Shown: positions 61,965 through 64,000 of the stretch, one piece after another | Layout of the letters: each line of letters starts with the position of its first letter | How positions within the stretch are numbered: position 1 is the first letter of the stretch | Source of the DNA: Bifidobacterium asteroides DSM 20089 | GTDB lineage: Bacteria > Actinomycetota > Actinomycetes > Actinomycetales > Bifidobacteriaceae | Length of the DNA: 64,000 bases | Assembly (NCBI RefSeq): GCF_002715865.1 | Contig: NZ_CP017696.1 | Span: forward strand, 2,046,001 to 2,110,000 | Direction: 5' to 3' | Notes under the pieces: generated by a model | The model's database searches: none | What the model was told of the DNA's origin: nothing | Seen by the model: only the letters and a program-made list of their open reading frames with translations | Position numbers and translations under genes: made by a program

Positions 61965-62729
61965 GTGGCAGATATGGATCAAGCACAAAAGGATGACAGT
62001 GGATTAGTGGGTCGGCCCTCCACGGTAGTGCCCGGGCGCTTTGGGCAGGAGCTCAAGGTCGAGCAGGTCCGTTGGTCCCGCAAGCAGGGCACAGCCAACC
62101 CTTCTCGGCCCATTTTTGTACTCATGCACGGATGGGGCTCCAACGAGGAGGACATGGCCGACTTGATGCGTTATGCGGCCCCCTACAACGACTACGCATC
62201 CCTGCGGGCGCCCATGGTGGTGCCAGGCAGCGAGCGCGGCATGTTCGGCCCGGGCTACACCTGGTTTCACGACATGCGCCCTGAGCAGGAGGACCTGGAT
62301 CGGGATGGCTACGCAGCGGCTCGGGCTGTGGACGCCTGGGTGTCAGCCAACATCCCCGAGGATCGACCTGTGGTGGCCATGGGCTTCTCCCAAGGAGCCA
62401 TGCTGGCTGTTCATCTGCTTCGGGTCAACCCTGAGCGCTATCGGGCCTCCATATGTCTGTCCGGATTCCTGGCCCCAGGCCTGGTACCGGGAACCGCTCC
62501 GGCGGATGAGCGTCTGGCTGGTTTGAATAAGCCGGTCTTCCTGGGCTTCGGTTCGGATGACACCACAGTACCCAAGTACGAATTCCGGGCCCTGGCCGCC
62601 TGGCTGGACGAGCATGTATGGCTGCACACCACCGAGTACGACCATATGGAACATGCCGTCGACATGCGCGAGATGAACGACCTTCGCCAGTGGTTGGGCG
62701 AGATTGATGTGACCTCGGGTCTTATGTAG
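61965..62729 (+). CDS. Phospholipase/carboxylesterase-family hydrolase
   Basis: Alpha/beta hydrolase of the carboxylesterase type with 254 residues from GTG 61965 (or ATG 61974). Patterns: FVLMHGWGSNEEDM, the nucleophile GFSQGAM (Ser near residue 145), SGFLAPG, GSDDTTVPKYE (acid) and YDHMEHAVD (His). No signal peptide. It probably hydrolyses short-chain esters in the cytosol; substrate unknown. Confidence 0.85.
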   Translation: MADMDQAQKDDSGLVGRPSTVVPGRFGQELKVEQVRWSRKQGTANPSRPIFVLMHGWGSNEEDMADLMRYAAPYNDYASLRAPMVVPGSERGMFGPGYTWFHDMRPEQEDLDRDGYAAARAVDAWVSANIPEDRPVVAMGFSQGAMLAVHLLRVNPERYRASICLSGFLAPGLVPGTAPADERLAGLNKPVFLGFGSDDTTVPKYEFRALAAWLDEHVWLHTTEYDHMEHAVDMREMNDLRQWLGEIDVTSGLM

Positions 62730-62735
62730 ACCGGG

Positions 62736-64000
62736 TCACAGGGCCGAATCTGCGTCGACCTGCATGACGTAGACGTTGCGGCGCATCTTCCTGGCTGTCG
62801 TGCGTGAGATTTCTCCGGATTCGACCATGTCCTGAATCTGGCTCAGCTCGATGGCATACCCCTCGCGCTTGGCCTCCTCCAACTGATCCCTGATGGCAGG
62901 CATGCCCGCGTATTCGGTCTTTCCTTCCGCCGAGGATTCAATCATCTGGTGGTTGATGATGGTGGTCAGCAGGTCCTCGGTCTTGAAACGTCCCTTGCCC
63001 AGCTCGGAGTAGAGCTTCTCGATCAGGAAGTGGTTCATCTCCGCCTGCAGGTGGCGCCCGGCGATGAAGACCTGGTCCTTGTCAATCGGCTGGGTCAGGT
63101 GCTTTAGGCGGTGGAACTGGCTGTGCAAGAGGCCCTTGATGCGCCTGCGAGCAGTATAGGCCCTCCAGCGAAGTTCCCCGCCCCTGTCCAGGTGGAAGAG
63201 GGATCCGGATATGGTGGACAGGATTCTGCGTGCTGCCTGTTCCTGGCTGCGCAGATTCAGCAGTTCCTCCTGGTCGTCTCCGCGCTCGCTGCGCCGGTCG
63301 ATCAGCTGGGCGTCAGCATCCCTGTCGGCTACGGTCTCGGCCTCAGTACTGGGTTCGATCCCGGTTTCGGTCCCGGCGGCAGACTGCCTTGATGCAGGTG
63401 CCTGTTCTACATCATCTTCGCTTCTGAGCTGCTCTTCCAGCTGATCCTGGGCCTCTTCGATCCGGCTCAGCCGCTCCTCCATGTAGTCCTGCTCCCACTC
63501 CATGGTCTGTACCTGCAGGTCCTGGAAATCCTTGGGCGAATACTGTCCGATCTGTGACTTGAGTTTGGCGATGCGGTGGTTGTACTGCTTGATCACCTGC
63601 TGAATGGCCAGCCGGTTCTCGTCGGTGATCCTGCTGGAGAGTTCCCGGACCGTGCCCCTGAGCACCTTGATTGATTTTTCGACCTGTTGGGCCGGCACCT
63701 CGCTGCTCTGTGAGGGGGCCAGCAGCGGCAGGGCGAAGTTGGCCAGCACCAGGGTGACGATGATGACCCCGGCGGCCACGAAGATCAGCTCGCTGCGCAT
63801 GGGGAAGGCTGACCCATCGTCGGTCATATAGGGGATGGTCAGAGCCAGGGAGAGGGTGATGGTTCCCTTGGGGCCACCGAAAGTCATGACGGCTGCCGAC
63901 CTCAGGAGCTTGGATGTGATCCTTGGCCTGCTGCCGGTTTCATGGTCCTTGGTGAAGATCAGGACGCTGGCCGTCCACAGGAAGCGCAACACGATCACGG
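62736..64000 (-). CDS. Na+/H+ antiporter (NhaP/CPA1 type), C-terminal part (truncated by window end)
   Basis: The gene runs off the right end, so its start is outside. About 420 residues are visible: two or three C-terminal transmembrane helices with VMTFGGPKGTITLSLALTIPYM, a known CPA1 motif, then a long cytosolic region of about 280 residues. That region has coiled-coil heptads (EKSIKVLRGTVRELSSRI, IAKLKSQIGQYSPKDF), an acidic Ser/Glu-rich segment and an end typical of CPA1 tails. It exchanges Na+ for H+ for pH and salt homeostasis. Confidence 0.9.
   Translation of the reverse strand, partial: VIVLRFLWTASVLIFTKDHETGSRPRITSKLLRSAAVMTFGGPKGTITLSLALTIPYMTDDGSAFPMRSELIFVAAGVIIVTLVLANFALPLLAPSQSSEVPAQQVEKSIKVLRGTVRELSSRITDENRLAIQQVIKQYNHRIAKLKSQIGQYSPKDFQDLQVQTMEWEQDYMEERLSRIEEAQDQLEEQLRSEDDVEQAPASRQSAAGTETGIEPSTEAETVADRDADAQLIDRRSERGDDQEELLNLRSQEQAARRILSTISGSLFHLDRGGELRWRAYTARRRIKGLLHSQFHRLKHLTQPIDKDQVFIAGRHLQAEMNHFLIEKLYSELGKGRFKTEDLLTTIINHQMIESSAEGKTEYAGMPAIRDQLEEAKREGYAIELSQIQDMVESGEISRTTARKMRRNVYVMQVDADSAL

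Noticed and set aside
1-64000. CRISPR arrays, rRNA genes, insertion sequences or prophage genes
   Set aside because: Reading through the window I saw no regularly spaced repeats, no rRNA-like sequence, no transposase and no phage structural or integrase gene.

Overview
The window looks like a chromosomal segment of a high-GC Gram-positive actinobacterium, most likely a Bifidobacterium or close relative in the Bifidobacteriaceae. The main grounds are the fhaA-fhaB-pstP-rodA-pbpA-pknA-pknB cell-envelope cluster, a nagA-nagB operon with ROK proteins, a CUT1 sugar ABC transporter without its own ATPase, and the gene style throughout (GC-rich third positions, GTG/TTG starts, 4-nt start/stop overlaps). 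The genus is an inference from gene content, not a proven assignment. I saw no CRISPR array, rRNA, insertion sequence or prophage.

Layout. 1-1.5 kb: end of a DUF881 gene and a class E-like sortase. 1.7-10.7 kb (minus): the growth, division and phosphorylation operon, with two Ser/Thr kinases, a PBP, RodA/FtsW, a PP2C phosphatase and two FHA proteins. 10.9-11.7 kb: a frameshifted surface protein ending in an LAQTG sorting signal. 12-22 kb: an S9 peptidase, a ClC channel, two tandem YhgE/Pip membrane proteins and an alpha/beta hydrolase. 22.2-25.5 kb: a copper module, divergent copA (fused to cupredoxin and YHS domains) and csoR around a CsoR-type operator. 25.6-27 kb: an SDF-family symporter. 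27-37.9 kb: a divergent carbohydrate locus with a GH105-type unsaturated uronyl hydrolase, a BadF-type kinase, a ROK regulator, an ABC importer, a lyase-like toroid protein, a TIM-barrel isomerase, a KduD/DhuD-type dehydrogenase and an RpiB-fold (DhuI-like) isomerase. It fits import and intracellular breakdown of uronate-containing oligosaccharides. 37.9-47.1 kb: tRNA-Leu, tgt, HtrA, a P1B ATPase, FprA and an ImmA/IrrE-DUF4411 pair. 47.2-53.1 kb: HtpX, a NarL-type two-component system and an ABC exporter. 53.1-59.1 kb: the amino-sugar operon nagA-nagB-nagK-AGE epimerase with a divergent ROK regulator. 59.2-64 kb: tRNA-Gly, a poorly conserved gene-poor patch, small and hypothetical genes, an esterase and the C-terminal part of a Na+/H+ antiporter cut by the window end.

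How it connects. The sortase at the left edge and the LAQTG protein 10 kb away are a plausible enzyme-substrate pair. The uronate locus would deliver 2-keto-3-deoxygluconate, but the kinase and aldolase needed next are not in the window. Amino sugar released by the same locus could feed nagA/nagB at 53-55 kb.

The regulatory signals are the most novel part. htrA and htpX, 7.7 kb apart, share the same triple TTCAGC-like direct repeat with 11-bp spacing just upstream of a -10-like element, which suggests one OmpR-type envelope-stress regulator for both proteases. The ABC exporter beside the two-component system has two GACA-N2-TGTC sites exactly 21 bp apart. The uronate and nag operons each have a clear palindromic operator.
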